In this document: in pieces, positions 17,950-26,334 of the stretch
How positions within the stretch are numbered: the stretch's first letter is position 1
Layout: each line of letters begins with the position of its first letter
NCBI RefSeq assembly: GCF_005146945.1
Contig: NZ_SWMS01000010.1
Location: 124,001 to 188,000, forward strand
Reading direction: 5' to 3'
Length of the DNA: 64,000 nt
From: Prauserella endophytica
GTDB lineage: Bacteria > Actinomycetota > Actinomycetes > Mycobacteriales > Pseudonocardiaceae
Program-made: the position numbers and the translations under genes
Notes under the pieces: generated by a model
Database searches by the model: none
Told to the model about the DNA's origin: nothing
Seen by the model: the letters and a program-made list of their open reading frames with translations, nothing else

Positions 17950-18402
17950 TCAGGCGGTGCCGTTGCGCAGGGCGTAGCCGCTGACGAACTCGGGCGGGAT
18001 CCGGATGAGCGCGCCCGGCCGCAGGCCTGTCCACGGCCGCAGCAGCAGCTCGCACCTCTCGGCGGCGGTCCCGCTCACGAGTTCGGCCTTGCCCGTGATG
18101 CTCACGCTCCAGCCGAGCTGGTGCTCCGGGTCGATGACGCCGGCCTCGTAGGCCACGATCTGTCCCACCGCCGAGTTGAGCTCGGAGCCGGAGTGGCTGC
18201 GGATGATCACGTCGCCCTCGTGGAGCACGTGCGTGGCGGGCCGGATCGCGGGCAGCGCGTGGAGGGTGAAGGCGACCCGCCCGAACGCCACGGTGCCGAG
18301 AAGCCGCAGGGCGGCGGTGGTGCTCAGCTCGTCGATGCGCCGGATGTCGGCGTCGCTCATCAGGGCAGTATTCGGCTGGTCCGGTCGGTGCCCATAGGGC
18401 AC
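17950..18402 (-). CDS. Pyridoxamine 5'-phosphate oxidase family protein (split-barrel flavoprotein)
   Basis: This protein of about 150 residues has the FMN-binding split-barrel pattern of nitroimidazole-resistance/PPOX-class proteins (LGTVAFGRVAFT, LPAIRPATHVLHEGDVIIRS, GWSVSITGKAELV). GTG 18402 is preferred because it follows a GAGGA box, with the stop of the upstream ligase-like gene 8 bp away. ATG 18360 is a shorter alternative at the family's usual start. It is probably co-transcribed with the upstream degenerate AMP-ligase. The cofactor (FMN or F420) and substrate are unknown. Confidence 0.85.
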   Translation of the reverse strand: MPYGHRPDQPNTALMSDADIRRIDELSTTAALRLLGTVAFGRVAFTLHALPAIRPATHVLHEGDVIIRSHSGSELNSAVGQIVAYEAGVIDPEHQLGWSVSITGKAELVSGTAAERCELLLRPWTGLRPGALIRIPPEFVSGYALRNGTA

Positions 18403-18409
18403 AAAGTCC

Positions 18410-19684
18410 TCAGGTGCCCTGGTGACCGTTCACCCGGCCAAGACAGCGGAAACCGCCGTCGGCGGTGAGCACGCCGAGGTCGCCGGTCGCGAACCAGCCG
18501 TCGTCGGTGAGCGGCGGTGGCTCGGGCTCCGGGTGGCCGAGGTAGGCGTCCACGACCGCGTAGCCGCGGAACTGCAGCTCTCCCTGCTCACCCGCGGGCA
18601 GCGCCCGCCCCGACACCGGGTCCGTCACTCGGACCTCGAGTTCCGACGACACCGTCCTGCCGCCCGCGTGCCACCGGGCCGGCGTTGGCGAGTCGCCCGG
18701 CCAGAGCGCCGAGGGAACGAGCACCTCCGCGGAGCCGTAGACGCCGGTGCTGACGACCCCGAGTTCCTTCTCGGCCCAGCCCGGAGCCTCCGGATCGCCA
18801 CCCGTCGTCCCGAGCACGCCCAGCCAGCGCCACGTGGGCAGAGGGCGATGCCCTCGGTGCCACGCCCCGGCGAGTCGTCGCGCGGTGCCCTCGTCGGCGA
18901 CGAGCTGGGTGGCGCCGAAGCGGGCCATGTCGTCGAGCAGTGTGTCCTCGTCGCAGTCGGGCTCCAGCAGACAGCCGGCACCGCCCGCGAGTGCGGCGAA
19001 GGCGACGCAGAAGCCGGGCACGCCGGTCAGGGGCCCCGTGCACGCCATGAGGTCGTTGTCGCGGATGCCGAGTGCCTCGGCCACGGCGAGGGAGTGCCGC
19101 ACGATCGCCGACTCGCGGTGGGCGGCCAGCCCCGGCGCGAACGCCACGGCCAGCTCGTCGCCGCGGGTCTTCGGCATCGGCATGCCCGCCGTCGTCGCGC
19201 TGGGCAGCCACGCCCCGCCGCCGATGTCCCACGGCGAGGGGTCGATGGGCGCGCTGCCGTTCGGGCCCGCGATCACGGCCACCGCGGGCACGGGCGCGTC
19301 CGCGGCGGCGACGGCCTCCCGCAGCGCCGCGACCAGCCCGTTGCCGTTCTCGCCTGCCGGGAGCGCGACGACCCTCGGCCTCGTCCTGCCGAGCACCGGA
19401 ACCACGGCCTCCCGCGCGGTGCGCGGGTCGAGACCCACGACGTGGGCGCCGAGCGACGCGGCCGCGATGTGCCAGTCCAGGACGTCGGACCAGTTGGGCA
19501 GCCACACGACCACGCCGTCACCACGGCCGACGCCCGCCGTCGCGAGATCCGCGCGCAGCTGAAGCGTGCGCCGCCAAAGCTCGGAGCGGCTCACGTGAAC
19601 GGGCTGTCCGGGATCGGCATCGATCGCGATGAGTGCGTGCGGGTCGCGCTTGGTCAGGCCAGCGAGCAACGACAGAAGATTCAC
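18410..19684 (-). CDS. Degenerate, C-terminally short AMP-dependent synthetase/ligase homologue
   Basis: This 424-residue protein resembles the N-terminal domain of acyl-CoA synthetases (SELWRRTLQLRADL, VVWLPNWSDVLDWHIAAASLGA, late GELQFRGYAVVDAYLG and DDGWFATGDLG). The ATP-binding P-loop (normally TSGTTGxPK) is replaced by unrelated sequence around AFAPGLAAHRES. The protein ends at the hinge (GRVNGHQGT), so the C-terminal domain with the catalytic lysine is missing. Ligase activity is therefore doubtful. The frame is intact and GC-biased, so it may be a conserved non-catalytic binding protein. It lies upstream of the PPOX gene in one operon. Confidence 0.8.
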   Translation of the reverse strand: MNLLSLLAGLTKRDPHALIAIDADPGQPVHVSRSELWRRTLQLRADLATAGVGRGDGVVVWLPNWSDVLDWHIAAASLGAHVVGLDPRTAREAVVPVLGRTRPRVVALPAGENGNGLVAALREAVAAADAPVPAVAVIAGPNGSAPIDPSPWDIGGGAWLPSATTAGMPMPKTRGDELAVAFAPGLAAHRESAIVRHSLAVAEALGIRDNDLMACTGPLTGVPGFCVAFAALAGGAGCLLEPDCDEDTLLDDMARFGATQLVADEGTARRLAGAWHRGHRPLPTWRWLGVLGTTGGDPEAPGWAEKELGVVSTGVYGSAEVLVPSALWPGDSPTPARWHAGGRTVSSELEVRVTDPVSGRALPAGEQGELQFRGYAVVDAYLGHPEPEPPPLTDDGWFATGDLGVLTADGGFRCLGRVNGHQGT

Positions 19685-19741
19685 CGCGCGTCAGCGAAAC
19701 ATCCCCCACGGTCCGCGTCAAGTGGCAGTAAGTTGATCGCC

Positions 19742-20581
19742 ATGCGAGGCCGCCGCATGATCGTCATCGCACTGGCCGTGGTATTGCTCGCGACCCCCGG
19801 GGCGGGCGCGCGCGAGGAGACGACGCTGCGGGTGCTGAGCTTCAACGTGCACGCGGGCACCGGAGTGGACGGCACCTTCGACCTGGTGAGGACCGCGGAG
19901 GCCATCCGGGCGACCGGGGCCGACGTGGTGGGCCTTCAAGAGGTGGACGTGCACTGGTCGGAGCGCAGCCGCTACACGGACCAGGCGGCCGAGCTGGCAC
20001 GGCTCACCGGCATGCGGGTGTTCTTCGCGCCGATCTACGACCTGGACCCGGAGCCGGGACACGGGCAGCGGCGCCGGTACGGCGTGGCGGTGCTCAGCAG
20101 GCACCCGATCGTGGCCGCGGTGAACCACCAGCTCACCCGCCTGCCCACGGTGAATCCGGATCCGGTGCCCGAGCTCGCGCCCGGCTTCGCCGAGGTGGTC
20201 GTGTCGGTGCGCGGCGAGCCGGTCCACGTCTACGTCACTCACCTCGACCACCGGCCGGACCCCGCGGTGCGGGCGACCCAGGTGCGCGAGATGGTCGCCG
20301 TCCTCGACCGGGCGCCGCCGGGGGCGCGGCAGGTGCTGACGGGCGACCTCAACGCGGAGCCGGACGCGCCCGAGCTGGCGCCGCTGTTCGCCCGCGTCAC
20401 CGACGCCTGGCGGGCCGCGCCGGGGACGGGGGAGGGCCGCACCTACCCGGCATCCGCGCCGGCGTCCCGCATCGACTACGTCACCTTCTCCGGCCCGCTG
20501 CGCGCCACGCACGCCTCCGTGCCCGCGACAACGGCGTCCGACCACCGCCCCGTGCTGGCGGAGCTGACCGAGCCGCAGTGA
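19742..20581 (+). CDS. Secreted endonuclease/exonuclease/phosphatase family hydrolase
   Basis: This 279-residue protein has an N-terminal signal peptide (about 1-23, cleavage near AGA-RE) and an EEP (DNase I-like) fold. The metal and catalytic residues are visible: N35 in SFNVHAG, E67 in LQEVD, the VTHLDHRPD His, GDLNAEPD and the C-terminal SDHRPV. Family members hydrolyse nucleic acids, phosphoinositides or sphingomyelin; secretion suggests an extracellular phosphodiester substrate. The last codons and the stop lie inside the left arm of a hairpin repeat, so the repeat abuts the coding end exactly. Confidence 0.9.
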   Translation: MRGRRMIVIALAVVLLATPGAGAREETTLRVLSFNVHAGTGVDGTFDLVRTAEAIRATGADVVGLQEVDVHWSERSRYTDQAAELARLTGMRVFFAPIYDLDPEPGHGQRRRYGVAVLSRHPIVAAVNHQLTRLPTVNPDPVPELAPGFAEVVVSVRGEPVHVYVTHLDHRPDPAVRATQVREMVAVLDRAPPGARQVLTGDLNAEPDAPELAPLFARVTDAWRAAPGTGEGRTYPASAPASRIDYVTFSGPLRATHASVPATTASDHRPVLAELTEPQ

Positions 20582-20683
20582 AGGCCACCATGCCTGCGCC
20601 CACCCGTCTCCCGCCACCACCCAAACGGAGGCGCTGCGCGCCGCTGTGTTCGATCAACGCAGGCATGGTGGCCTTCACTGCGG
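20573..20683. repeat. Long-loop hairpin repeat at convergent junction, copy 3
   Basis: Perfect 26-bp arms at 20573-20598 and 20658-20683 (core AAGGCCACCATGCCTGCG) enclose a 59-base loop. The loop is similar to the reverse complement of the loop in copy 4 (28005-28060). The stop codon of the upstream hydrolase lies in the left arm. The convergent neighbour is the Tap-like lipoprotein gene. Confidence 0.85.
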
Positions 20684-20701
20684 TGGCCCTTACCGCGGGA
20701 G

Positions 20702-22270
20702 CTAGGCGGGGCAGAGGGTGCCGTCCCTCGGCACCTTGCCGTCGGCCAGGAACGCGCGCACGGCCTCAGTCACGCAGGGCGAGCCGAGGGCGCCGTGGCC
20801 CGCGCCCTGCCACGCGATCCGCACCGCGCTCGGGATCTGCTCCGCCGCGCGGATCGTGCCCTGCTCGGGCGTCACCGGGTCGGTCGCGGTGCTCACCACG
20901 ACCATCGGCGGGGCGCCGTCGCCCCCGATCTCGGGCAGCGCCTCCCTGCGGCTCGGCCACGGGCTGCACCACGTGAGCTCCTGCGCCACCAGTGCGCCGA
21001 ACACCGGGTGCTTGGTGCCGAGCTCCCCGGTGACCCGGGTCAGCTGATCGGCGGGCAGCCGCGTCGAGGTGTCGTTGCAGCGTGTGGCGAGCGCGCCGTC
21101 GAGCCGGGCCGCGGCCACGTCGCTGTCCAGCAGGTACGGCTCGACGAACGCCGTCAGCGGGCCCCCGTTGCCACCCCTGGCCGCGGCGATGGCGTCGGCG
21201 AGCTCCGGCCAGCGCTCCCGTTCGGCGAGCCCCGTGAGGACGGCTCGCAGGGACAGCGCCCGCCCGAGCGTCACCCCGCTGTCGGTCACCAGTGGAGCCC
21301 CGGCGAGCTGATCGGCGAGCGAGGTCACGGCGGCGCGCGCGTCGGCGCCGAGCGGGCAGCCCCGGCTCGCGCAGTCCTCGGCGAAGGCGTCGAGCGTCGC
21401 CTCGGCGCCGCCCGCGACGCCGTCGAGCACAGCGGCGAGGTCGGCCGAGGGGTCGGGAACGCCGTCGAGCACCACCCGGCCGACCCGGTCCGGGTAGCGG
21501 GCGCCGTAGATCGCGACGACCTTCGAGCCCTCGCCGTGGCCGAGCGCGCTGAGGCGGTCGAGCCCCAGCTGCTGGCGCAGCTCGTCGAGATCGCCCGCCG
21601 CGCGCCAGCTGTCGAGCGCGCCCTGCTCCTCCTCCAGGTTGATGGCACACTGCTGGCCCGCCGTGCGGGCCGCGTCCAGCGCGGGCTCGACCCCGCGCTC
21701 CGGGTCGTGGCCGAGCAGGGTGGCACGCACCTCGCTGGGAATGCAGCGCACCGCGTCGGAGTCGCCGGTGCCCCTGCGGTCGATGCCGATCAGGTGGAAC
21801 TTCCGCAGCAGCGCCTCGGGCAGCCGCGCGGCGAGCCGGGCGGCGTAGAGGGTGCCGGGCTCGCCGTCGACGTCGTTGACCACCGCGAGCGGGATGGGGC
21901 CCGTGCCGACCTTCAGCAGGGCCATGCGCGTGATGCCGCGGCGGGGCAGGTCTGGCGCGTCGAGGGTCGTGGTGATGCGCGCGCACGAGAAGTCCAGCGT
22001 GCCGGGCACCTGCCGGTCGCCGAGCCGGGCGCGGGTCTCCGGGCCGCAGTCGGCCCACGCGATGTCGCTCGCGCCGGGCTCCTCAAGGCCGGGCAGCGGC
22101 ACCTGCCGGGGCGTGGTCGGCTGCCCGGACGGGGCCGGGCCGTCGTTCTCGACCACGGCGGGCCGCGTGGACGGCCCCGCCGTGCACCCTGCGAGGATCA
22201 GCCCCCCGGCCAGCGCGGCGACGGTCAGACGACGGGCACGACCACGGCGCGGCACTGGTTCGGTCCTCAC
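20702..22270 (-). CDS. Tap-like alpha/beta-hydrolase lipoprotein (active-site Ser replaced by Gly)
   Basis: This 522-residue exported lipoprotein has a basic N-terminus, a hydrophobic segment and the lipobox LAGC near residue 29. The rest matches the tripeptidyl-aminopeptidase/SlpD-like hydrolase family with a TAP-like C-terminal region. The oxyanion segment IGIDRRGTGDSDAVRC, the DPVTPEQG aspartate and the GAGHGALGSPC histidine are present. At the nucleophile elbow the sequence is GHGEGS instead of GxSxG, so the usual catalytic serine is a glycine. Rv2672 of M. tuberculosis occupies a similar position next to ribD-like and AFG1-like genes. Peptidase activity is uncertain. Confidence 0.88.
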   Translation of the reverse strand: MRTEPVPRRGRARRLTVAALAGGLILAGCTAGPSTRPAVVENDGPAPSGQPTTPRQVPLPGLEEPGASDIAWADCGPETRARLGDRQVPGTLDFSCARITTTLDAPDLPRRGITRMALLKVGTGPIPLAVVNDVDGEPGTLYAARLAARLPEALLRKFHLIGIDRRGTGDSDAVRCIPSEVRATLLGHDPERGVEPALDAARTAGQQCAINLEEEQGALDSWRAAGDLDELRQQLGLDRLSALGHGEGSKVVAIYGARYPDRVGRVVLDGVPDPSADLAAVLDGVAGGAEATLDAFAEDCASRGCPLGADARAAVTSLADQLAGAPLVTDSGVTLGRALSLRAVLTGLAERERWPELADAIAAARGGNGGPLTAFVEPYLLDSDVAAARLDGALATRCNDTSTRLPADQLTRVTGELGTKHPVFGALVAQELTWCSPWPSRREALPEIGGDGAPPMVVVSTATDPVTPEQGTIRAAEQIPSAVRIAWQGAGHGALGSPCVTEAVRAFLADGKVPRDGTLCPA

Positions 22271-22330
22271 TTCCCCTGGCTGGAGCCCTGCGACGCGGTC
22301 AACCCTCGCATGCGGGCGGTGAGGGGGACG

Positions 22331-23407
22331 TTAGCGGGTTCGCCTGACCTCGCCGTGGAAGACGGCGTCGAGGTCGTAGCGCGCCGGTTCGTCGAGCTGG
22401 GCGTAGTCGCACGACGCGGGGTCGCGATCGGGCCGCCAGCGCGCGAACTGGGCGGTGTGCCGGAACCGCGCGGGATGTCCGCCCTCGGTGTGCTCGTAGC
22501 CGACCTCGACCACGCGCTCTGGCCGCAACGGCACCCACGGCTGCTCGTTCGGCCGCCAGCGGTTGACCCCGCCGGGCAGGCGCTGGTGCTCCACCACCGC
22601 GTCGCCGAGCCACGGGTGCGGGCCCTCGGTGATCAGTGGCGCCAGCTCGGTGGCCAGCTCCTTCCGCCGCTGCGCGGGGAACGCGCCGACCACACCGACG
22701 TGGTGCAGCACACCGGCGTCGTCGTGCAGTCCGAGCAGCAGTGAGCCCACGGACTCGCCGGGTTCGGTGTCCACGTGCCAGCGCAGGCCCGCGACGACGC
22801 AGTCGGCCGTGCGGGAGTGCTTGTACTTGACCATCGAGCGCTTGCCGGGGACGTACGGCTCGGCGAGCGGCTTGCCGATGACGCCGTCCAGCCCGGCGCC
22901 CTCGAACAGCTCGAACCAGTGCCGCGCGGTGGCGGGGTCGGTGGTCGCGGGCGTCAGGCGGATGTCCTCGCCCGCCAGCTCCGTCAGAGCCTCCCTGCGC
23001 GCGCTCGTCGGCTCCTCCAGCAGCGCGCGGTCGCCGATCGCCAGCACGTCGAAGGCGATGAAACTCGCGGGAGTCTGCTCGGCGAGCAGGTTGATGCGGC
23101 TCGCCGCGGGGTGGATCCGCTCGGTGAGCGCGTCGAAGTCGAGCCTGCCGCCGCGGCCGACCACCAGTTCGCCATCGAGAACCACGCGCTCGGGCAGCGT
23201 CTCGGCCAGCTCGGCGAGGACCTCGGGAAAGTACCGGTCGAGGGGCTTGAGCGAGCGTGACTGGAGGGTCAGCTCGTCGCCGTCGCGGAAGACGAGGCAG
23301 CGGAAGCCGTCCCACTTCGGCTCGAACAACAGGTCCGCGGAGTCCGGGATCCGCTTGGCCGCCTTGGCGAGCATGGGCTTGACGGGCGGTGTCACCGGCA
23401 GGGGCAT
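22331..23407 (-). CDS. ATP-dependent DNA ligase (LigC-like)
   Basis: This 358-residue ligase has an adenylation domain and an OB-fold. The AMP-accepting lysine is K31 in FEPKWDGFRC. Further nucleotidyltransferase motifs are LDGELVV, FIAFDVLA, LDGVIGKPL and SMVKYKHSRTADCVV. Size and layout fit LigC or the ligase domain of LigD without fused nuclease or polymerase. ATG 23407 is preferred; the frame upstream is open but unconserved. It probably works with the stand-alone primase-polymerase at 16839 in gap filling and nick sealing during excision repair or end joining. Confidence 0.92.
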   Translation of the reverse strand: MPLPVTPPVKPMLAKAAKRIPDSADLLFEPKWDGFRCLVFRDGDELTLQSRSLKPLDRYFPEVLAELAETLPERVVLDGELVVGRGGRLDFDALTERIHPAASRINLLAEQTPASFIAFDVLAIGDRALLEEPTSARREALTELAGEDIRLTPATTDPATARHWFELFEGAGLDGVIGKPLAEPYVPGKRSMVKYKHSRTADCVVAGLRWHVDTEPGESVGSLLLGLHDDAGVLHHVGVVGAFPAQRRKELATELAPLITEGPHPWLGDAVVEHQRLPGGVNRWRPNEQPWVPLRPERVVEVGYEHTEGGHPARFRHTAQFARWRPDRDPASCDYAQLDEPARYDLDAVFHGEVRRTR

Positions 23408-23432
23408 GTGCTCACCGTACGCGCCTGCGCGG

Positions 23433-23750
23433 TCAGCGCGGCGGCAACCCGCCCGCATCGTCCACAGTGGAGACCACACCGGCGAGCTCGACGTTCACCG
23501 CCATGTCCCCGGCCACGGACCGCACCAACTCGCGCAGCCGGGCCGTCACCTCGGGCAGTGGCCGGTCCAGGTACAGCACCACACCGAGCACCACCGGCCC
23601 GGTCGGACTGGCCACGCGCACACCCGCCACCCGCCCGCCGGGCACGTACGTGGCGACGAGGCCGAGTGATCCCGCGTCGAGCCGGACCACGGCCGGATCG
23701 GCGCTCACCGCGTGCGCGATCCGGTCCGCGAGCTCCGCGATCGTCGTCAT
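23433..23750 (-). CDS. Asp23/Gls24-like small conserved protein
   Basis: This 105-residue protein has an alternating beta/alpha pattern (AVVRLDAGSLGLVATYVPG, VAGVRVASPTGPVVLGVVLYLDRPLPEVTARLRE) like the Asp23/Gls24 alkaline-shock fold often encoded in actinobacteria. There is no signal peptide and no catalytic residue set. Family members are envelope-stress or membrane-associated scaffolds; the role here is unknown. It is upstream of the ligase gene on the same strand by 25 bp, so it may share its transcript. Confidence 0.65.
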   Translation of the reverse strand: MTTIAELADRIAHAVSADPAVVRLDAGSLGLVATYVPGGRVAGVRVASPTGPVVLGVVLYLDRPLPEVTARLRELVRSVAGDMAVNVELAGVVSTVDDAGGLPPR

Positions 23751-23843
23751 GGGCGCCTCTTCCTTCTCCGGGGGCGTTCTGAGATGGAACCCCCGCGACC
23801 GCCCTCGCGTGAGCCCCGGCGCGCCCGGATTCGCCCGAACGGG

Positions 23844-24614
23844 TCAGTCCTCGCGTACGGCCCTGCGGTAGCGCAGCATCGTGAAGCCGTCCTCGTGGAG
23901 CAGCGAGGCCAGCTCCATCCGGCGCGGCACGTCGGTCGCCCGCCCGGTCACGATGCGGTCCGCGCCGGCACCGGCCAGCAGCGGTGCGAGCGTGAGGCAC
24001 AGCTGATCGACCAGGTCCTCGGCGACGAGTGTCGCGAACAGGTGCGGCCCGCCCTCGCAGTTGACGCGGTAGAGCCCGCGCGCGGCCAGCACGTCCAGCG
24101 CGGCCTTGACGTCCACGCCGTGCTCCCCGACGACCACCACCTCCGCGCCGGCGTCGGCGAGCGCGGCCCTGCGGTCGGCGGATGCGGCCTCGGTGGTGAG
24201 GATGATCGGCGGCACGGTCGTGTCGGTGACGATAAGGTCGTCCGGCTCGATCGTGCAGCGCCCGGTTACCACGGCGATCGGCGGCACGTCGGCGAGACCG
24301 AGCCGCCGCCTGCGCTCGACGCGGCGCTCGCCGGCCCGCGCGCCGCGGTAGTTCTCCGCCTTGACGGTGCCCGCTCCCACCAGCACCACGTCGGCGAGGT
24401 CCCGGCCGAGCGCGAAGATCCGCTTGTCGGCGGGGTGGGACAGGCCCTCGGAGCGGTCGGACACGGTCACGGCGCCGTCGGCCGAGGACACGAAGTTGGC
24501 CTGCACCCACGGCCGGGTCAGCCCGGCGGGATAGGCGTAGATGCGTTCCAGGTCCGCGTCGGTCAGGGGGCCGGACGAGGTCGGGTCGGCTGGTACGGGC
24601 CACAACTGGTGCAC
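23844..24614 (-). CDS. RibD C-terminal-like pyrimidine reductase family protein
   Basis: This 256-residue protein has the RibD reductase/dihydrofolate-reductase fold: WVQANFVSSADGAVT near 36-50, VVLVGAGTVKAENY (NADPH site) and VNCEGGPHLFATL. There is no deaminase domain. The closest neighbourhood match I know is Rv2671 of M. tuberculosis, also beside an AFG1-like ATPase gene. That protein can substitute for dihydrofolate reductase. Whether this one acts in riboflavin or folate metabolism cannot be decided here. It is divergent from zapE with a 60-bp gap. Confidence 0.85.
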   Translation of the reverse strand: MHQLWPVPADPTSSGPLTDADLERIYAYPAGLTRPWVQANFVSSADGAVTVSDRSEGLSHPADKRIFALGRDLADVVLVGAGTVKAENYRGARAGERRVERRRRLGLADVPPIAVVTGRCTIEPDDLIVTDTTVPPIILTTEAASADRRAALADAGAEVVVVGEHGVDVKAALDVLAARGLYRVNCEGGPHLFATLVAEDLVDQLCLTLAPLLAGAGADRIVTGRATDVPRRMELASLLHEDGFTMLRYRRAVRED

Positions 24615-24674
24615 GGATCACATCCCAGCACGGCGAGCGGGGCCAGGCCATCCGGGGCGGTTAACCTGGCTTTC

Positions 24675-25706
24675 ATGCCTGCCGGGAAGCTCACCGAACG
24701 CCAGCCCGAGATCGGCGCCGACGAGCTGATCACCACGCTCGTGCCGCCGCCTCGCTTCGACGGTGTCCGCTTCTCGACCTACGTGCCCAACCCCGGCGAG
24801 CCGAGCCAGGCCGCCGCGGTGGAGTCGTGCTCGGCGTTCGCGGAGCGCGTCGTTGAGGCGAAGCCCAGATCCGGCTGGCGGTCGCTGTTCGGCAAGAAGG
24901 CCGAGCAGGGCAAGCCGGGCCTCTATCTCGACGGCGGCTTCGGCGTCGGCAAGACCCACCTGCTCGCCTCGATCTGGCACGCGGTGCCGGGCCCCAAGTC
25001 CTACGGCACGTTCGTGGAGCTCACGCACGTGGTGGGCGCGCTCGGGTTCGCCGAGGCCGTGCGGCGGCTCTCGGAGCACCGGCTGCTCGCGATCGACGAG
25101 TTCGAGCTCGACGACCCCGGCGACACCATGCTGGTCAACCGGCTCCTGCGCGAGCTGACCGAGGCGGGCGTGTACGTGGCTGCGACGTCCAACACGCTGC
25201 CCGACAAGCTCGGAGAGGGGCGCTTCGCCGCGGAGGACTTCCTGCGCGAGATCCAGGCGCTGTCGGCGAAGTTCGACGTGGTGCGGGTCGACGGGCCCGA
25301 CTACCGGCACCGCGGCCTGCCCGACCCGCCGGAGCCGCTCGCCGACGAGGAGCTGACCGCGTCGGCCGAGGCGCGGCCCGGCTCGACGCTCGACGACTTC
25401 GACGCGCTGTGCGACCACCTCGCGCGCCTGCACCCCTCCCGCTACGGCAGGCTCGTCGACGGCGTCTCCGCCGTGCACCTGCGCGGCGTGCGCCCCGCCG
25501 ACGACCAGGCCATCGCACTGCGGCTCGTGGCGTTCGCCGACCGGCTCTACGACCGTGCGATCCCGGTGCTCGTGTCCGGCGGGTCCCTGGGCGGGCTGTT
25601 CACCGAGGAGATGCTCGCGGGCGGCTACCGCAAGAAGTACCTACGCGCCGTCAGCAGGCTCACGGCGCTCGCCCGGGACGCCGCGGCTTCGCCGGTGTCC
25701 GGCTGA
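24675..25706 (+). CDS. zapE: AFG1/ZapE family ATPase
   Basis: This 343-residue P-loop ATPase has Walker A GGFGVGKT at 87-94, Walker B LLAIDEFE with D141/E142, and an AATSNTLPDKL sensor-like segment. ZapE interacts with the division ring in proteobacteria and AFG1 supports mitochondrial quality control; the role in actinobacteria is unknown. ATG 24675 begins the conserved MPAGKLTERQP segment. The 3' end overlaps the convergent PAP2 gene by 66 bp. Confidence 0.92.
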   Translation: MPAGKLTERQPEIGADELITTLVPPPRFDGVRFSTYVPNPGEPSQAAAVESCSAFAERVVEAKPRSGWRSLFGKKAEQGKPGLYLDGGFGVGKTHLLASIWHAVPGPKSYGTFVELTHVVGALGFAEAVRRLSEHRLLAIDEFELDDPGDTMLVNRLLRELTEAGVYVAATSNTLPDKLGEGRFAAEDFLREIQALSAKFDVVRVDGPDYRHRGLPDPPEPLADEELTASAEARPGSTLDDFDALCDHLARLHPSRYGRLVDGVSAVHLRGVRPADDQAIALRLVAFADRLYDRAIPVLVSGGSLGGLFTEEMLAGGYRKKYLRAVSRLTALARDAAASPVSG

Positions 25707-26279
25707 GGCGGCTCCGGCCGAGGCGAGTCCGAGCGTCACCGCGGCCGCGAACGCCGCGCCGCCCACCACGTCGGTGAGGTAGTGGTAGTTCAGCCCGACC
25801 ATGCCGATCCCGGCGAGCGCGGTGAGCATCGCGCCCACGACGACCGTCGCGAGACGTCGCGCACCCGGCGCCGTGAACAGTGCCAGCAGGGTCAGCACCG
25901 TCACCAGGCTCACCGTGTGCCCGCTCGGGTAGGCGAGATGGTCGTCGTAGTGGCGGCCGAACGCGGGCTTGAGCACCCACGTGTTGACCGGGATTGCCAC
26001 CGTGGGCGCGGCGACCACGAGCGCCACCAGGTCCCAGCGCCTGCGCCCTCCTGCGACGGCGACGAGAACGGCGAGCGCCCCGAGCACCACGGGGAACTCG
26101 GTGGGGAGCACGAACGCGGTGAGCAGGCCGTCGCCGAACGCGGACTCCACGCCTTTCTCGATGGCGGCGTCGAACGCCCCCGCGGAGCGCTCGCCCGCGA
26201 ACGGCAGGCCGAGCACGAGCGTGACCACCGCGCAGGCGGCGGCGAGCAGCGGCGCATGACGGGGCGGCACGGTGTTCAT
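25641..26279 (-). CDS. PAP2-superfamily membrane phosphatase
   Basis: This 212-residue protein has five to six hydrophobic segments. The phosphatidic-acid-phosphatase motifs are KPAFGRHYDDHLAYPSGH and, after a helix, GLNYHYLTDVVGG, which carries the last His and Asp. Typical substrates are phosphatidic acid, undecaprenyl pyrophosphate or other lipid phosphates at the outer membrane face. The charged C-terminal tail of about 22 residues is encoded antisense to the zapE end. It is divergent from the ABC-F gene by 55 bp. Confidence 0.88.
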   Translation of the reverse strand: MNTVPPRHAPLLAAACAVVTLVLGLPFAGERSAGAFDAAIEKGVESAFGDGLLTAFVLPTEFPVVLGALAVLVAVAGGRRRWDLVALVVAAPTVAIPVNTWVLKPAFGRHYDDHLAYPSGHTVSLVTVLTLLALFTAPGARRLATVVVGAMLTALAGIGMVGLNYHYLTDVVGGAAFAAAVTLGLASAGAASAGHRRSRGVPGERREPADGA

Positions 26280-26334
26280 GCTGCCCGACTCTGCGGCGGA
26301 ATTCGGTCGCGGGCGTGCTGGCCGATCGGCGACC

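Noticed and set aside
20578-20976. Short proteins starting VKATMPA inside the hairpin repeats
   Set aside because: They are chance translations of the repeat arms and loops; none continues into a recognisable protein.
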